Positions 7,151 to 19,268 are shown, numbered from the stretch's first letter. The stretch is 64,000 nt of DNA from Saccharothrix sp. NRRL B-16314 (GCF_000716595.1 NZ_JNXC01000018.1:62001-126000), one strand, 5' to 3'. Made by a program: numbers and translations. The notes: generated by a model not told the origin, from the sequence alone.

Positions 7151-9118
7151 GCCGATCCGTCGACCTATCGCCCCGCGACAGGCACCATCCCCGAAGCCCC
7201 CGGCGTGTACAAGTTCCGCGACACCGCCGGTCGTGTGGTGTACGTCGGCAAGGCCAAGAGCCTGCGCCAACGGCTCAACTCCTACTTCGCGGACGTCGCC
7301 GGCCTGCACCCGCGCACCCGCCAGATGGTGACCACCGCGGCGAGCGTCGAGTGGACCGTCGTCGGCACCGAGGTCGAAGCCCTCCAGCTGGAGTACAACT
7401 GGATCAAGGAGTTCGACCCGCGGTTCAACGTCCGCTACCGCGACGACAAGTCCTACCCGGTCCTCGCCGTGACGTTGAACGAGGAGTTCCCCCGCCTGCA
7501 CGTCTACCGCGGCCCGCGCCGCAAGGGCGTCCGGTACTTCGGCCCCTACGCGCACGCCTGGGCGATCCGCGAGACGCTCGACCTCCTCCTCCGCGTCTTC
7601 CCCGCCCGCACCTGCTCGGCCGGCGTGTTCAAGCGCCACGGCCAGATCGGCCGCCCCTGCCTCCTCGGCTACATCGACAAGTGCTCCGCCCCCTGCGTCG
7701 GCCGGGTCAGCGCCGACGAGCACCGGGACATCGTCGAGGACTTCTGCGACTTCCTGGCCGGCAAGACCGACTCGATGGTGCGCCGCCTCGAACGCGAGAT
7801 GACGGCCGCCGCCGAGGAGCTGGAGTTCGAGAAGGCCGCCCGCCTCCGGGACGACCAGGCCGCCCTCAAGCGCGCCCTGGAGAAGCAGGCCGTCGTCCTC
7901 GGTGACGGCACGGACGCCGACGTGGTCGCCTTCGCCGAGGACGACCTGGAAGTCTCCGTGCAGGTCTTCCACGTGCGCGGCGGGCGGGTCCGCGGTCAGC
8001 GCGGCTGGGTGGTCGACAAGGTGGACGAGACGGGCGTGTCCGGCCTGGTCGACCAGTTCGTCACCCAGTTCTACGGCGAGCAGGTCGAGTCGGCCCTGGC
8101 CGGCGGGGTGGAGGCGGCGCCGGTGCCGCGCGAGGTGCTGGTGCCGGAGCTGCCGGACGACGCGGAGGCGGTCGAGAAGTGGCTGACCGGGCTGCGCAAG
8201 GGCAAGGTGGCCCTGCGGGTCCCGCAACGCGGTGACAAGCGCGCGCTCATGGAGACGGTGGAGCGCAACGCCAAGGAAGCGTTCCAGCAGCACAAACTGC
8301 GCCGCGCCGGCGATCTGACGGCCCGGTCCGCGGCCCTCCAGGAACTCCAGGAGGCGCTGGGCCTCGACACCGCGCCCCTCCGGATCGAGTGCACCGACAT
8401 CAGCCACGTCCAGGGCACCGACGTGGTCGCGTCCCTGGTCGTGTTCGAGGACGGCCTGGCCCGCAAGTCCGAGTACCGCCGCTTCGCCGTCCGCGAGGGC
8501 GCCGAGCAGGGCGACGTCGGGTCCATCGCCGAGGTGGTCCGGCGGCGGTTCCAGGCCTACCTGCGGGAAACCAGGAACGGCGACGGGCCGAACCCCGGCA
8601 TCGACCCGGAGACGGGCAAGCCGCGCAAGTTCGCCTACGCGCCGAACCTGCTGGTCGTGGACGGCGGCGCGCCACAGGCGCAGGTAGCCTCCGACATGCT
8701 GGCGGAGCTGGGCATCACGGACGTGGCGGTGGTCGGCCTGGCGAAGCGGCTGGAGGAGGTCTGGGTGCCCGGCGAGCCCGACCCGGTGATCCTGCCGCGC
8801 ACCAGCGAGGCCCTGTACCTGTTGCAGCGGGTGCGCGACGAGGCGCACCGGTTCGCCATCGCCTACCACCGGCAGAAGCGGTCCAAGCGGATGACGACGT
8901 CGGCGCTGGACGAGGTACCGGGGCTGGGGCAGTCGCGCAAAGCCGCGCTGCTGAGGCACTTCGGCTCGCTGAAGAAGTTGCGCGAGGCGAGCGTCGACGA
9001 GATCAGCGGGGTGCCCGGTGTGGGCCGGCGCACCGCCGAGGCCGTGCACGCGACGCTGGGCGCGGCCGGTGGTGGAGGACCGTCGACGGAGTCGACAATC
9101 GGACAGGAGCGAACGTGA
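7148..9118 (+). CDS. uvrC: Excinuclease ABC subunit C
   Basis: 656-residue UvrC, the nuclease that makes both incisions around bulky DNA lesions after damage recognition by UvrAB. The GIY-YIG domain is at about residues 13-95 ([20 protein letters not shown], 3' incision). A UVR/UvrB-binding helix pair lies near 200-240 ([19 protein letters not shown]), and the RNase H-like 5' incision domain at about 375-540 includes [17 protein letters not shown] and [10 protein letters not shown]. Two helix-hairpin-helix motifs close the protein ([33 protein letters not shown]). Length is normal. The stop overlaps the rapZ GTG by four bases (GTGA), giving a coupled uvrC-rapZ-yvcK-whiA operon as in other actinobacteria. 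Confidence 0.98.
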   Translation: MADPSTYRPATGTIPEAPGVYKFRDTAGRVVYVGKAKSLRQRLNSYFADVAGLHPRTRQMVTTAASVEWTVVGTEVEALQLEYNWIKEFDPRFNVRYRDDKSYPVLAVTLNEEFPRLHVYRGPRRKGVRYFGPYAHAWAIRETLDLLLRVFPARTCSAGVFKRHGQIGRPCLLGYIDKCSAPCVGRVSADEHRDIVEDFCDFLAGKTDSMVRRLEREMTAAAEELEFEKAARLRDDQAALKRALEKQAVVLGDGTDADVVAFAEDDLEVSVQVFHVRGGRVRGQRGWVVDKVDETGVSGLVDQFVTQFYGEQVESALAGGVEAAPVPREVLVPELPDDAEAVEKWLTGLRKGKVALRVPQRGDKRALMETVERNAKEAFQQHKLRRAGDLTARSAALQELQEALGLDTAPLRIECTDISHVQGTDVVASLVVFEDGLARKSEYRRFAVREGAEQGDVGSIAEVVRRRFQAYLRETRNGDGPNPGIDPETGKPRKFAYAPNLLVVDGGAPQAQVASDMLAELGITDVAVVGLAKRLEEVWVPGEPDPVILPRTSEALYLLQRVRDEAHRFAIAYHRQKRSKRMTTSALDEVPGLGQSRKAALLRHFGSLKKLREASVDEISGVPGVGRRTAEAVHATLGAAGGGGPSTESTIGQERT

Positions 9119-10002
9119 GCGCACCGGCCGGCGAGAAGTCCGGCATCGAAGTCGCGGTGGTGACGGGCCTGTCGGGGGCGGGCCGCAGCACCGCCGCGAA
9201 GTGCCTGGAAGACCTCGGGTGGTTCGTGGTGGACAACCTGCCACCCGAGTTGATCTCGACCATGGTGGAGCTCGGCGCGCAGGCCAGGGGCGCCATCACC
9301 AGGGTCGCGGTCGTGATGGACGTGCGCAGCCGCGCGTTCACCGAAGACCTGGCGGCGGTCATCAAGGACCTGGACGCGCGCGGCTACAAGCCGAAGGTGC
9401 TGTTCCTGGAGGCCACCGACGACGTGCTGATCCGCCGGTTCGAGTCGGTCCGGCGCGGCCACCCGCTGCAGGCGGACGGGCGGCTGGCCGACGGCATCGA
9501 GAACGAGCGCGTCCTCCTCACGCCGCTGCGCGAGGAGGCCGACCTGGTGCTGGACACGTCGGCGCTGTCGGTGCACCAGCTGCGGGCCAAGATCGAGGAC
9601 ACGTTCGGCACCGAGTCGGCGATGCGCACCAGGGTCACGGTGCTGTCGTTCGGCTACAAGTACGGCCTGCCGATGGACGCCGACCTGGTGATGGACGTGC
9701 GGTTCCTGCCGAACCCGTTCTGGATCCCGGAGCTGCGCGAGCAGACCGGCCTGGACGGCGAGGTGCGGAACTACGTGCTGACCCAGGAGGGCGCGGAGGA
9801 GTTCCTGGACCGCTACCACGAACTGCTGCGCCTTATCGGCGCCGGCTACCGACGCGAGGGCAAGCGGTACCTGACGCTCGCGGTCGGCTGCACGGGCGGC
9901 AAGCACCGCAGCGTCGCCATCTCCGAGGAGCTGGCGGGCCGGTTGGCCAGCGAGGACGGCATGGCGGTCAAGGTGGTCCACCGGGATCTGGGACGCGAGT
10001 GA
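9115..10002 (+). CDS. rapZ: RNase adapter / nucleotide-binding protein RapZ
   Basis: 295-residue RapZ (YvcJ family). In enterobacteria RapZ directs RNase E to the GlmZ sRNA; actinobacteria lack that sRNA, so the role here is open, though the P-loop and C-terminal RNA- or metabolite-binding domains are intact. The phosphate-binding loop reads [10 protein letters not shown], with Arg in place of the usual Lys, and is followed by [12 protein letters not shown]. The C-terminal domain contains [24 protein letters not shown] and [13 protein letters not shown]. Start GTG overlaps the uvrC stop, and its own stop overlaps the yvcK GTG, so translation is coupled on both sides. Confidence 0.96.
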   Translation: MSAPAGEKSGIEVAVVTGLSGAGRSTAAKCLEDLGWFVVDNLPPELISTMVELGAQARGAITRVAVVMDVRSRAFTEDLAAVIKDLDARGYKPKVLFLEATDDVLIRRFESVRRGHPLQADGRLADGIENERVLLTPLREEADLVLDTSALSVHQLRAKIEDTFGTESAMRTRVTVLSFGYKYGLPMDADLVMDVRFLPNPFWIPELREQTGLDGEVRNYVLTQEGAEEFLDRYHELLRLIGAGYRREGKRYLTLAVGCTGGKHRSVAISEELAGRLASEDGMAVKVVHRDLGRE

Positions 10003-11030
10003 GCTTGAGAGCGGTAGCGCTGGGCGGTGGTCACGGGCTCCACGCGACGCTCACCGCCCTGCGCCGGCTGACCGACGACGTGACGGCCGTGGTGACGGTC
10101 GCCGACGACGGCGGCTCCTCGGGACGGCTGCGCCGCGAACTCGGCCTGCTGCCGCCCGGTGACCTGCGCAAGGCGATGGTGGCGCTGGCCGGTGCGGACG
10201 AGTCGAGCGCGTTGTGGTCGCGGCTGTTCCAGCACCGGTTCGGCGGCACGGGCGCGCTCGCCGGGCACGCGGTCGGGAACCTGGTGCTGGCGGGTCTGCT
10301 GGAGCAGCTGGGCGACCCGGTCGCGGTGCTGGAGGAGGCCGGACGGCTGCTCGGCGTGCGCGGCCGGGTGCTGCCGATGTGCACCGAGCCGTTGTCGATC
10401 GAGGCCGACGTGACCGGGCTGGACGACGACGCCGACGTGGTGCGCCGGATCCGCGGCCAGGTCGCGATCGCCACCACGCCCGGCCGGGTGCAGCGCATCC
10501 GGCTGAACGGCCCGGGTGGTCCCGGTGAGGCGCCGCGCGGCTGCCCGCAGGCGGTCGAAGCGGTCCTGGCGGCGGACGTGGTGCTCCTGGGACCGGGCTC
10601 GTGGTTCACCAGCGTGCTGCCGCACCTGCTCGTGCCGGAGCTGCACGACGCGTTGGTCCGGACGTCGGCGCGGAAGGTCGTGGTGCTCAACCTCGTCCCC
10701 CAACCGGGGGAAACCGCCGGGTTTTCACCGGAGCTCCACCTGGACGTGCTGTGCGAGCACGCCCCGGCGTTGCGCGTGGACGCCGTGATCGCCGACGTCG
10801 GCGCGGTCCCCGTGCCGGACCGGCTGGGGCGGGCCGCCGCAGCTCTCGGCGCTGCGGCGCACCTCGCGCCGATCGCGGTGGCGGGCGCGCCGGACCGTCA
10901 CGATCCGGCCGCGCTGGCGTTGAGCATCCAGCGGGCGTTGGCCGGCCCTGGTGACGGGACCGGCGGGGCGTCGAGTACAACCCTCCAGGAAGACCGTGCG
11001 AGCAGGGGAGGCGAGGCACCGTGGCGATGA
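9999..11030 (+). CDS. yvcK: YvcK/CofD-like gluconeogenesis factor
   Basis: 343-residue member of the YvcK family (Mycobacterium CuvA), which binds UDP-sugars and supports peptidoglycan synthesis and growth on gluconeogenic substrates. Diagnostic motifs: [14 protein letters not shown] at the N-terminus, [44 protein letters not shown] and [16 protein letters not shown]. The GTG start overlaps the rapZ stop (GTGA). The 3' end runs ten bases into the whiA reading frame, another overlap. The last 20 residues ([15 protein letters not shown]) are not part of the conserved fold. Confidence 0.95.
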   Translation: MSLRAVALGGGHGLHATLTALRRLTDDVTAVVTVADDGGSSGRLRRELGLLPPGDLRKAMVALAGADESSALWSRLFQHRFGGTGALAGHAVGNLVLAGLLEQLGDPVAVLEEAGRLLGVRGRVLPMCTEPLSIEADVTGLDDDADVVRRIRGQVAIATTPGRVQRIRLNGPGGPGEAPRGCPQAVEAVLAADVVLLGPGSWFTSVLPHLLVPELHDALVRTSARKVVVLNLVPQPGETAGFSPELHLDVLCEHAPALRVDAVIADVGAVPVPDRLGRAAAALGAAAHLAPIAVAGAPDRHDPAALALSIQRALAGPGDGTGGASSTTLQEDRASRGGEAPWR

Positions 11031-12007
11031 CGTCGGCGGTGAAGGACGAGCTGAGCAGGCTGGCCGTCTCGAAGACCTGCTGCCGCCGTGCGGAGGTCGC
11101 CTCCCTCCTGCGCTTCGCGGGTGGACTGCACATCGTCGGCGGCCGGGTGGTCGTCGAGGCGGAGCTGGACCTGGGTTCCACGGCGCGGCGGCTGCGGCGC
11201 GAGATCCACGAGCTGTACGGGCACCAGTCGGACGTGTTCACCATCACGTCCAGCGGCCTGCGCAAGGGCACCCGGTTCGTGGTGCGGGTGGTCAAGGACG
11301 GCGAGGGCCTGGCCAGGCAGACCGGTCTGCTCGACCCGCGCGGCCGACCGGTCCGCGGCCTGCCCGCGCCGGTGGTGTCGGGCGGTGTGTGCGACGCGGA
11401 GGCGGCGTGGCGCGGCGCGTTCCTGGCGCACGGCTCGCTGACGGAGCCGGGCCGGTCGTCGTCGATGGAGGTGACCTGCCCGGGGCCGGAAGCGGCGTTG
11501 GCGCTGGTCGGCGCGGCACGGCGGATGGGCATCGGCTCCAAGTCGCGTGAGGTGCGCGGCGCGGAGCGCGTGGTGATAAGGGATGGCGACGCCATCGGCG
11601 CGATGCTGACCAGGCTCGGCGCGCACGACAGCGTGCTGGCCTGGGAGGAACGCCGGATGCGCCGCGAGGTGCGGGCGACGGCGAACCGGCTGGCGAACTT
11701 CGACGACGCGAACCTGCGTCGTTCGGCGCGTGCCGCGGTGGCGGCGGCGGCCCGGGTGCAGCGCGCGTTGGAGATCCTGGGCGCCGAGGCGCCGGACCAC
11801 CTGGCGGCGGCGGGCGAGCTGCGGCTCGCGCACCGGCAGGCGTCGCTGGAGGAGCTGGGCCAGCTGTCCGAGCCGCAGATGACGAAGGACGCGGTGGCGG
11901 GTCGGATCCGGCGGTTGCTGGCGATGGCGGACAAGCGGGCGAAGGAGCTGGGCATGCCCGACACCGAGTCCGCGGTGACCGCAGACATGCTCGACGCCGA
12001 GGTCTGA
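11021..12007 (+). CDS. whiA: Sporulation/cell-division transcription factor WhiA
   Basis: 328-residue WhiA: an N-terminal pair of LAGLIDADG-like domains (about 1-215) without nuclease activity and a C-terminal helix-turn-helix (about 225-325, including [20 protein letters not shown]). In Streptomyces WhiA works with WhiB to activate division and chromosome segregation genes during sporulation; in Gram-positives generally it influences division. The start [14 protein letters not shown] matches the conserved actinobacterial N-terminus, favouring GTG at 11021 over the ATG six bases later. Last gene of the uvrC operon; converges with the acyltransferase across 37 bases. Confidence 0.97.
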   Translation: MAMTSAVKDELSRLAVSKTCCRRAEVASLLRFAGGLHIVGGRVVVEAELDLGSTARRLRREIHELYGHQSDVFTITSSGLRKGTRFVVRVVKDGEGLARQTGLLDPRGRPVRGLPAPVVSGGVCDAEAAWRGAFLAHGSLTEPGRSSSMEVTCPGPEAALALVGAARRMGIGSKSREVRGAERVVIRDGDAIGAMLTRLGAHDSVLAWEERRMRREVRATANRLANFDDANLRRSARAAVAAAARVQRALEILGAEAPDHLAAAGELRLAHRQASLEELGQLSEPQMTKDAVAGRIRRLLAMADKRAKELGMPDTESAVTADMLDAEV

Positions 12008-12044
12008 CGTCCAGGTCTGACGCCGCGAGCCTGACGCCGGGGGT

Positions 12045-14105
12045 CTAGCGGAGTCCCAGGGCGGACACGAGCGGGTCGACCAGCGACCTCACGTACGTGT
12101 CGGTCAGGTGGTTGTTGCGGTAGACGACGACGTTGCCCACCACGGCCGGGCACACGTCGGCCCGGCAGATCCAGTCGGTCAGGTCGACTACCCGGACACC
12201 GGGCAGCCCGGTCGCGGCGTCGGCCAGCGGGTCGGTGGGCGAGCCGACGGCCCGCGAGCGGGGCGTGTCGCACTCGGCCGGTCGGTCCGGGTGGCGTTCC
12301 AGGCACGGCGCCACGACCGTCGCCGGGCGCGGCACCTCCCGGATCACGGCGACCGGGATGTCCGCGTCGGACAGCGCGGCCAGCATGGTCCGGTAGCCCT
12401 CGACCTGGCGTTCCGGCGACTCCCACGTCCAGTTCAGGTCCTTGCGGTAGGACTCCGGCGACATGGCGGCGGTGACCACCAGGTCGGGGTCCAGGTCGCG
12501 GATCAGGTCCAGCTTCAGCCGGTTCTCGTCCGCGCACACGGCGATCGGCGTGCCCGCCTCGGACGGCGGCACGGAGGTGAACGGGCAGCCGTTGCGCACG
12601 ACGACCTTCACCCGCCACCGGCCCGCGCCCTCGTGCCGCACGTACTCGGCCAGGGCGCTGCTGAACTGCCCGGCGTGCGAGTCGCCGACCACGACCACGG
12701 TCCTGGCCGCGCCCGGGTCGCCGTACATGCACGACGTCACCCGCCCGCTCAGGTCGTAGATGTTGCAGTCGCCGGGCAGGTCGCCCAACGGCCCGTCCTG
12801 CTCGACCACGGCGGGCGCGGGCACGAACGCGACACCGGTCGGCACGGGCCGCGCCCGGCTCGGGTCGAGGGCGAGCGCGCCGGGGTACCGCGCGTCGAGC
12901 ACGGGCTTCGTCCGCAGCGCGGCCAGCGTCGACTCGGCGGACGCCCAGCCGCCCGACGCGACCGCCACGGTCACCGCCACCAGTCCCGCGCCGATCGCGT
13001 ACGTCGTCCGCTTGCGGTTGCGGCGGTGCCGGAACGGGTCCTCGACGAAGTGCTTGGACAACGCCGCCAGTGCCAGGCTCAGCGCGGCGGCGGCGACCAC
13101 CTGGTACCGGCTCAGCACGTCCCGGTCGGTCAACTCCAGGAGCAGCACGATCACCGGCCAGTGCCACAGGTACAGGCTGTAGGAGACGTCGCCGACGTAG
13201 GTCAGCGGCCGGAGCCCCAGGAGCCGGCCCAGCGAGTCGTCCCGGGCGACCAGCATGGCCACCGCGCCGACCGTCGGCAGCGCCGCGATCCAGCCCGGGA
13301 ACGCCATGTCGGTGGTGAACCGGAACGCGCTGACCAGCACGGCCGCCAGACCACCCCAACCGAGCAGCAGGCGCGCCGTCAGACCCGGTCGCAGCCGGTG
13401 CTGCGCCATCGCGGCCAGCCCGCCGATGCCCAGTTCCCACATCCGCGTCGGCGTGACGAAATACGCCGCGCCGTGATTTACCGGCGTGTACCAGGCGGAG
13501 AACGCGAACGACGCGACCGTGACCGCGCCGACCGCCACCACCGCGTACCGCACGGGTCCGCCGCCCCGCCGTGCCGCGAGCACCGCGGCGGCCAGCAGCA
13601 CGAGCGGGATCACCAGGTAGAACTGCTCCTCGACGGCCAGCGACCAGAAGTGCTGCACCGGTGACGCGCCGACGGTCGCGTGCCCGTAGTCGTCCGACAG
13701 CACCGCCAACAGCCAGTTCTGGGCGTTGAGCGCGGAGAACACCACCTCGCGCAGCACCACCGGCCGGCGGGACTGGGGCAGCAGCACGAGCGCCGCCGCG
13801 GTGATCACCAGCAACACGGCGGTGGCGGCGGGCAGCAACCGGCGGATCCGGCGGGCGTAGAAGTCGAGCAGGCGTACCCGCCCGGTGCGCCGGACCTCGC
13901 CCGTGAGCGTGCCGATGATCAGGAAGCCGGAGATCGCGAAGAACACGTCGACGCCGACGAAACCACCGGTCAGCCACTCGGGGCGGAGGTGGTAGCAGAC
14001 CACCAAACCCACGGCCAGCGCCCGCAGGCCTTGGACGTCGGCGCGCACGGCCGAAGTCCTGGCGGCAGGTGCCGCGACACCGGGATCGCCCGTCGCCAAC
14101 GCCAC
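12045..14105 (-). CDS. OafA/YrhL-type acyltransferase with SGNH domain
   Basis: About 686-residue integral membrane O-acyltransferase. Residues ~16-350 form the acyltransferase-3 domain with VCYHLRPEW (catalytic His) and GFVGVDVFFAISGFLI near the N-terminus, PVQHFWSLAVEEQFYLV, and SLYLWHWPVIV, spanning about ten helices. After a linker, residues ~440-686 form an exported SGNH hydrolase-like domain with VVVGDSHAGQ and a C-terminal RNNHLTDTY (Asp/His pair). Such fusions O-acetylate cell-surface glycans or secondary metabolites. The open frame begins further upstream, but homology-like sequence starts only at the GTG used (VALATGDPGV). Likely monocistronic; substrate unknown. Confidence 0.88.
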   Translation of the reverse strand: MALATGDPGVAAPAARTSAVRADVQGLRALAVGLVVCYHLRPEWLTGGFVGVDVFFAISGFLIIGTLTGEVRRTGRVRLLDFYARRIRRLLPAATAVLLVITAAALVLLPQSRRPVVLREVVFSALNAQNWLLAVLSDDYGHATVGASPVQHFWSLAVEEQFYLVIPLVLLAAAVLAARRGGGPVRYAVVAVGAVTVASFAFSAWYTPVNHGAAYFVTPTRMWELGIGGLAAMAQHRLRPGLTARLLLGWGGLAAVLVSAFRFTTDMAFPGWIAALPTVGAVAMLVARDDSLGRLLGLRPLTYVGDVSYSLYLWHWPVIVLLLELTDRDVLSRYQVVAAAALSLALAALSKHFVEDPFRHRRNRKRTTYAIGAGLVAVTVAVASGGWASAESTLAALRTKPVLDARYPGALALDPSRARPVPTGVAFVPAPAVVEQDGPLGDLPGDCNIYDLSGRVTSCMYGDPGAARTVVVVGDSHAGQFSSALAEYVRHEGAGRWRVKVVVRNGCPFTSVPPSEAGTPIAVCADENRLKLDLIRDLDPDLVVTAAMSPESYRKDLNWTWESPERQVEGYRTMLAALSDADIPVAVIREVPRPATVVAPCLERHPDRPAECDTPRSRAVGSPTDPLADAATGLPGVRVVDLTDWICRADVCPAVVGNVVVYRNNHLTDTYVRSLVDPLVSALGLR

Positions 14106-15520
<1,415 letters not shown>

Positions 15521-15540
15521 GCGAAAACGGGTCACTCGCT

Positions 15541-16737
15541 GTGAAGACTCTCGACGATCTGCTCAGCGAGGGTGTCTCGGGTCGGCGCGTCCTCGTGCGC
15601 GCCGACCTGAACGTCCCCCTCGACGGCGACCGGATCACCGACGACGGCCGCGTCCGCGCGTCGGTCCCCACCATCAAGGCGCTCGTTGACGCGGGCGCCC
15701 GCGTGCTGGTCGCCGCCCACCTGGGCCGCCCCAAGGGCGAGCCCGACCCCAAGTTCTCCCTCGCGCCCGTCGCGGTGCGGCTCGGTGAGCTCCTCGGCCA
15801 GGCGGTCGGGATCGGCACCGAGACCGCCGGCGACGGCACCGTGGTGCTGCTGGAGAACATCCGCTTCGACGCCCGCGAGACCAGCAAGGACGACGCCGAG
15901 CGCGCCGCCCTCGCCGACGAGCTGGCCGCCAAGGCCGACGCGTTCGTCTCCGACGGCTTCGGCGTGGTGCACCGCAAGCAGGCTTCCGTCTACGACGTGG
16001 CCAAGAAGCTCCCGCACTACGCGGGCGGCCTCGTGCTGGCCGAGGTCGAGGTGCTGCGCAAGCTCACCGACGACCTCAAGCGCCCGTACGTCGTCGTGCT
16101 CGGCGGCGCGAAGGTGTCCGACAAGCTCGGCGTCATCGCGAACCTGCTCGGCAAGGTCGACCGGCTGCTCATCGGCGGCGGCATGGCCTACACCTTCCTC
16201 AAGGCCCAGGGCCACGAGGTCGGCGGCTCGCTGCTCCAGGAGGACCAGCTCGACCAGGTCCGCGGCTTCCTCGCCCAGGCGGAGGAGCGCGGCGTGGAGC
16301 TGGTGCTCCCGGTCGACGTGCTGGCCGCCGACGACTTCGCGCCCGACGCGAAGTTCGAGGTCGTCGCCACCGACGCCATCCCCGCCGACCGGCAGGGCCT
16401 CGACATCGGGCCGAAGACGCGCGAGCTGTTCGCGTCCAAGCTCGCCGACGCCCAGACCGTCTTCTGGAACGGCCCGATGGGCGTGTTCGAGTTCGAGGCG
16501 TTCTCCGGCGGCACCCGCGCGGTGGCCGAGGCGCTCGTCAAGAGCGACGCGTTCACCGTGGTCGGCGGCGGCGACTCCGCCGCGGCCGTGCGCGCGCTCG
16601 GCCTCCCCGAGGACGGGTTCTCGCACATCTCCACCGGTGGTGGGGCGTCCCTGGAGTACCTGGAGGGCAAAGAGCTCCCGGGCGTGTCCGTGTTGGACGA
16701 AGACCTGCTTGCAGGGTCGAGCGAAGGCGGAGCGTGA
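15541..16737 (+). CDS. pgk: Phosphoglycerate kinase
   Basis: 398-residue monomeric kinase transferring phosphate from 1,3-bisphosphoglycerate to ADP. N-terminal substrate-binding segment [19 protein letters not shown], the hinge and nucleotide-binding motifs [27 protein letters not shown] and [15 protein letters not shown] are intact and length is normal. Starts with GTG 20 bases after gap; its stop overlaps the tpiA start (GTGA), so pgk and tpiA are translationally coupled. Confidence 0.98.
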   Translation: MKTLDDLLSEGVSGRRVLVRADLNVPLDGDRITDDGRVRASVPTIKALVDAGARVLVAAHLGRPKGEPDPKFSLAPVAVRLGELLGQAVGIGTETAGDGTVVLLENIRFDARETSKDDAERAALADELAAKADAFVSDGFGVVHRKQASVYDVAKKLPHYAGGLVLAEVEVLRKLTDDLKRPYVVVLGGAKVSDKLGVIANLLGKVDRLLIGGGMAYTFLKAQGHEVGGSLLQEDQLDQVRGFLAQAEERGVELVLPVDVLAADDFAPDAKFEVVATDAIPADRQGLDIGPKTRELFASKLADAQTVFWNGPMGVFEFEAFSGGTRAVAEALVKSDAFTVVGGGDSAAAVRALGLPEDGFSHISTGGGASLEYLEGKELPGVSVLDEDLLAGSSEGGA

Positions 16738-17525
16738 TGGCTCAGCGTCAGCCCCTCATCGCGGGCAACTGGAAGATGAACCTCAACCACCTCGAGGCCA
16801 TCGCCCTGGTGCAGAAGATCGCCTTCTCGCTGCCGGAGAAGTACTTCGCCAAGGTCGAGGTCGCGGTGCTGCCGCCGTTCGTCGACATCCGGTCGATCCA
16901 GACCCTGGTCGACGGCGACAAGCTGCTGCTCAAGTACGGCGCGCAGGACCTGTCGCCGCACGACTCCGGCGCCTACACCGGTGACACCTCGGGCCCGATG
17001 CTCGCCAAGCTCGGCTGCTCGTACGTCACCGTGGGCCACTCCGAGCGCCGCGAGTACCACGGCGAGGACGACGCCACCGTCAACAAGAAGGTCAAGGCGG
17101 CGATCAAGCACGGCGTCACCCCGATCTTCTGCCTCGGCGAGCAGTTGGACGTCCGCGAGGCCGGCCGGCACGTCGAGCACTGCACCGACCAGCTCGTCGC
17201 GGGCCTGAAGGGCCTCACCGCCGAGCAGGTGCGCGACGTGGTCGTCGCCTACGAACCGGTGTGGGCCATCGGCACCGGCAAGGTCGCCTCGTCGGCGGAC
17301 GCACAGGAGGTGTGCGCGGCGCTGCGGGTCAAGCTCGCCGAGCTGTACGGCGAGGACGTCGCTTCGGCCGTTCGGGTGCTTTACGGCGGTTCCGTCAAGT
17401 CCGGCAACATCGCCGAGCTGATCGCCCAGAAGGACGTCGACGGCGCCCTCGTGGGTGGTGCGAGCCTGGATGCGGACGAGTTCGCCAAGCTGTGCGCACT
17501 CGCCGCGGGCGGACCTCTACCCTGA
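16734..17525 (+). CDS. tpiA: Triosephosphate isomerase
   Basis: 263-residue TIM barrel interconverting dihydroxyacetone phosphate and glyceraldehyde 3-phosphate. AGNWKMN (catalytic Lys), [16 protein letters not shown] (catalytic His), [15 protein letters not shown] (catalytic Glu and loop 6), [10 protein letters not shown] and [10 protein letters not shown] are all seen. Translation may begin at GTG 16734, overlapping the pgk stop, or at the adjacent ATG 16737. Followed after 90 bases by secG, with its own possible promoter elements (TTGACA at 17531, TACTCT at 17579, not at standard spacing). Confidence 0.98.
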   Translation: MMAQRQPLIAGNWKMNLNHLEAIALVQKIAFSLPEKYFAKVEVAVLPPFVDIRSIQTLVDGDKLLLKYGAQDLSPHDSGAYTGDTSGPMLAKLGCSYVTVGHSERREYHGEDDATVNKKVKAAIKHGVTPIFCLGEQLDVREAGRHVEHCTDQLVAGLKGLTAEQVRDVVVAYEPVWAIGTGKVASSADAQEVCAALRVKLAELYGEDVASAVRVLYGGSVKSGNIAELIAQKDVDGALVGGASLDADEFAKLCALAAGGPLP

Positions 17526-17615
17526 TGTGATTGACACGCACTCCTACTACGGTGGTCCACGGTCGGCAGTCGACCGGGTACTCTGTGGCGTCACCTGCCT
17601 GACAGCGAGGAAGAA

Positions 17616-17849
17616 ATGATCCTGTTCCTTCAGATCCTGTTGATCGTCTCCAGTCTCGTCCTGATCCTGCTGGTGCTACTGCACCGCGGGCGTGGCGGCG
17701 GTCTGTCCTCGTTGTTCGGCGGCGGCATGCAGTCGAGCCTGTCCGGTTCCAGCGTGGTGGAGAAGAACCTCGACCGGCTGACGTTGTTCGTCGGCTCGGT
17801 CTGGGTCATCGCCATCGTGGGCATCGGACTGCTGATGAAGGTCAACTGA
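17616..17849 (+). CDS. secG: Preprotein translocase subunit SecG
   Basis: 77-residue SecG, the small auxiliary subunit of the SecYEG protein-export channel. Two membrane helices (residues ~3-22 and ~54-74) flank the conserved cytosolic loop RGRGGGLSSLFGGGMQSSLSGSSVVEKNLDRLT. ATG start with GAGGAAG upstream. Its location after tpiA and before rbpA is standard for actinobacteria. Confidence 0.97.
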   Translation: MILFLQILLIVSSLVLILLVLLHRGRGGGLSSLFGGGMQSSLSGSSVVEKNLDRLTLFVGSVWVIAIVGIGLLMKVN

Positions 17850-17885
17850 CAGCAGGGAAACCACGTGGTGGGGGTGTGAGGGTCG

Positions 17886-18230
17886 ATGGCTGGTGGTAAC
17901 GCGATTCGCGGTACCCGCGTCGGCGCAGGCCCGATGGGCGAATCGGAGCGCGGCGAGTCCGCGCCCCGACGTCGGGTGTCGTACTGGTGCGCGAACGCGC
18001 ACGAGTCTCGGCCGTCGTTCGCGGTCGAAGCCGAGATCCCGGAGAACTGGGACTGCCCCCGGTGCGGCCTGCCGGCCGGGCGCGACGAGCAGGCTCCCCC
18101 TGCTCCGCCGCGCAACGAGCCGTACAAGACGCACCTGGCGTACGTGAAGGAGCGGCGCTCCGACGCGGACGGTGAGGCGATCCTGGAAGAGGCGCTCATC
18201 AAGCTGCGCAAGCAGCGCGAAGAGCCCTAG
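17886..18230 (+). CDS. rbpA: RNA polymerase-binding protein RbpA
   Basis: 114-residue RbpA, an actinobacteria-specific transcription factor that binds group I/II sigma factors and core polymerase, stabilises the open complex and lowers rifampicin sensitivity. The start MAGGNAIRGTRVGAGPMGE, the zinc-binding segment YWCANAHESR with DCPRCGLPAG (Cys/His ligands), the basic linker and the C-terminal sigma-interacting helix (EAILEEALIKLRKQRE) are all present. It ends 18 bases before a strong hairpin terminator that closes the glycolytic cluster. Confidence 0.97.
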   Translation: MAGGNAIRGTRVGAGPMGESERGESAPRRRVSYWCANAHESRPSFAVEAEIPENWDCPRCGLPAGRDEQAPPAPPRNEPYKTHLAYVKERRSDADGEAILEEALIKLRKQREEP

Positions 18231-18248
18231 TCAGGCGAGAACGGTGCG

Positions 18249-18278
18249 ACGGCCCCCGCGGATTCCCGCGGGGGCCGT
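18249..18278. terminator. Bidirectional hairpin terminator
   Basis: Perfect 13-bp inverted repeat ACGGCCCCCGCGG / CCGCGGGGGCCGT with a 4-base loop (ATTC), placed between the 3' ends of rbpA and the convergent Thr-rich protein gene. No T-tract, as is usual for high-GC actinobacteria. Confidence 0.85.
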
Positions 18279-18305
18279 CGCCGTTTCCCGTCGACCCTCG
18301 GCTGC

Positions 18306-19223
18306 TCAGCGGCGCTTGGTGAACAGGCCGGAGAACTGGCGTCGGACCAGGATCGCGCCCACCAGCACGAAGAACACCAGGACCACGAGCGTCGACGTGG
18401 TGCCGCCGGTCGAGCTGGTCAGGGCGATGTCCACGCTGCCGACCAGCACCACGCCGCAGTCGGCCCGGATCACGTGCCGCCCCGGTTGGATCATGGTGAA
18501 CTCGACCCTGGTGCTGAACGTGCCCGAGTTGTCCGCTTTCGCCGTGCCGACGTCCTCGCCCAGCGAGCTGAGCCGCACCGGCGCGCCGGGGTCGCAGCCG
18601 GTGCCGGTGGCGGTCAGCGGGTCGCCCGGCTGGATGTTGTCCTTGTCCAGGGTCAGCGCGCCGTCACCGTCGAACGGCGTCGTCGTGGTCGCCGGGGGCG
18701 GCGTTCCGGAGCTCGTCGTCGTTGTCGTGGTCGTCGTGGTGGTGGTCGACGTGGTGGTCGTGGTGACAGTCGGGCGCCGGCTGGTCGTGGTCGTCGCGGC
18801 CGGGGGAGCGGTGGTCGTGGTGACGACCGGCGGCGGGGTGGTGGTCGTGGTGGGCGTCGGCGTCACGGTGAAGCTGTCCGTCGGGTTCGACGTCGCCGCG
18901 CACACCGGCTTCGCCGTCACCCGGTGGCCGCCGATCGCCGCCTTCTCCGGCACCGTCGCCGTTCCGGAACCGCTGCCGCGGCCCGAGTGCCGGCCGCTGC
19001 CGACCACCTGCCTGCCGTCCCAGAGGAGCTGCACGGTGTAGTCCCGGCAGTCCGGATCGAGGTACACACCGGACCAGCTGACCGTGAACGTGCTCCCCAC
19101 CGGGCCGGAATCCGGGGTCGCGGTGGCGGTGCCCTGCTGCTGCGCGGATACCGGTGCCGCTACAAGCGCCGTAACGCCGTACGCCAAGGCACCGAGTAAA
19201 GCTAGTGTTCCTGCCGATCGCAT
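18306..19223 (-). CDS. Secreted, membrane-anchored Thr-rich surface protein
   Basis: 305-residue exported protein of unknown function. The ATG chosen (MRSAGTLALLGALAYG) gives a good signal peptide ending near VSA-QQQ and has GGGAG upstream; the frame extends ten codons further. Two Ig-like or fibronectin-like beta domains (about 27-120 and 190-265, the latter with DNIQPGDPLTATGTGC) are separated by a Thr/Pro linker containing runs of up to about a dozen Thr. One C-terminal helix (TLVVLVFFVLVGAILV) and a basic tail RRQFSGLFTKRR anchor it; no LPXTG motif is seen. Convergent with rbpA, divergent from the membrane protein that precedes a Ser/Thr kinase. Confidence 0.8.
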   Translation of the reverse strand: MRSAGTLALLGALAYGVTALVAAPVSAQQQGTATATPDSGPVGSTFTVSWSGVYLDPDCRDYTVQLLWDGRQVVGSGRHSGRGSGSGTATVPEKAAIGGHRVTAKPVCAATSNPTDSFTVTPTPTTTTTPPPVVTTTTAPPAATTTTSRRPTVTTTTTSTTTTTTTTTTTSSGTPPPATTTTPFDGDGALTLDKDNIQPGDPLTATGTGCDPGAPVRLSSLGEDVGTAKADNSGTFSTRVEFTMIQPGRHVIRADCGVVLVGSVDIALTSSTGGTTSTLVVLVFFVLVGAILVRRQFSGLFTKRR

Positions 19224-19268
19224 GCCCGACTCCCGGACTAGTCCGCTACCCACCGACGAGGTGTCCTT

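Noticed and set aside
6899..9244. Long open frame on the minus strand opposite uvrC
   Set aside because: It is a composition shadow of uvrC in a high-GC genome, with no recognisable domain.
10687..12044. Continuation of a minus-strand open frame opposite whiA and yvcK
   Set aside because: whiA and yvcK are clear on the plus strand; the frame is out of phase with the acyltransferase domains.
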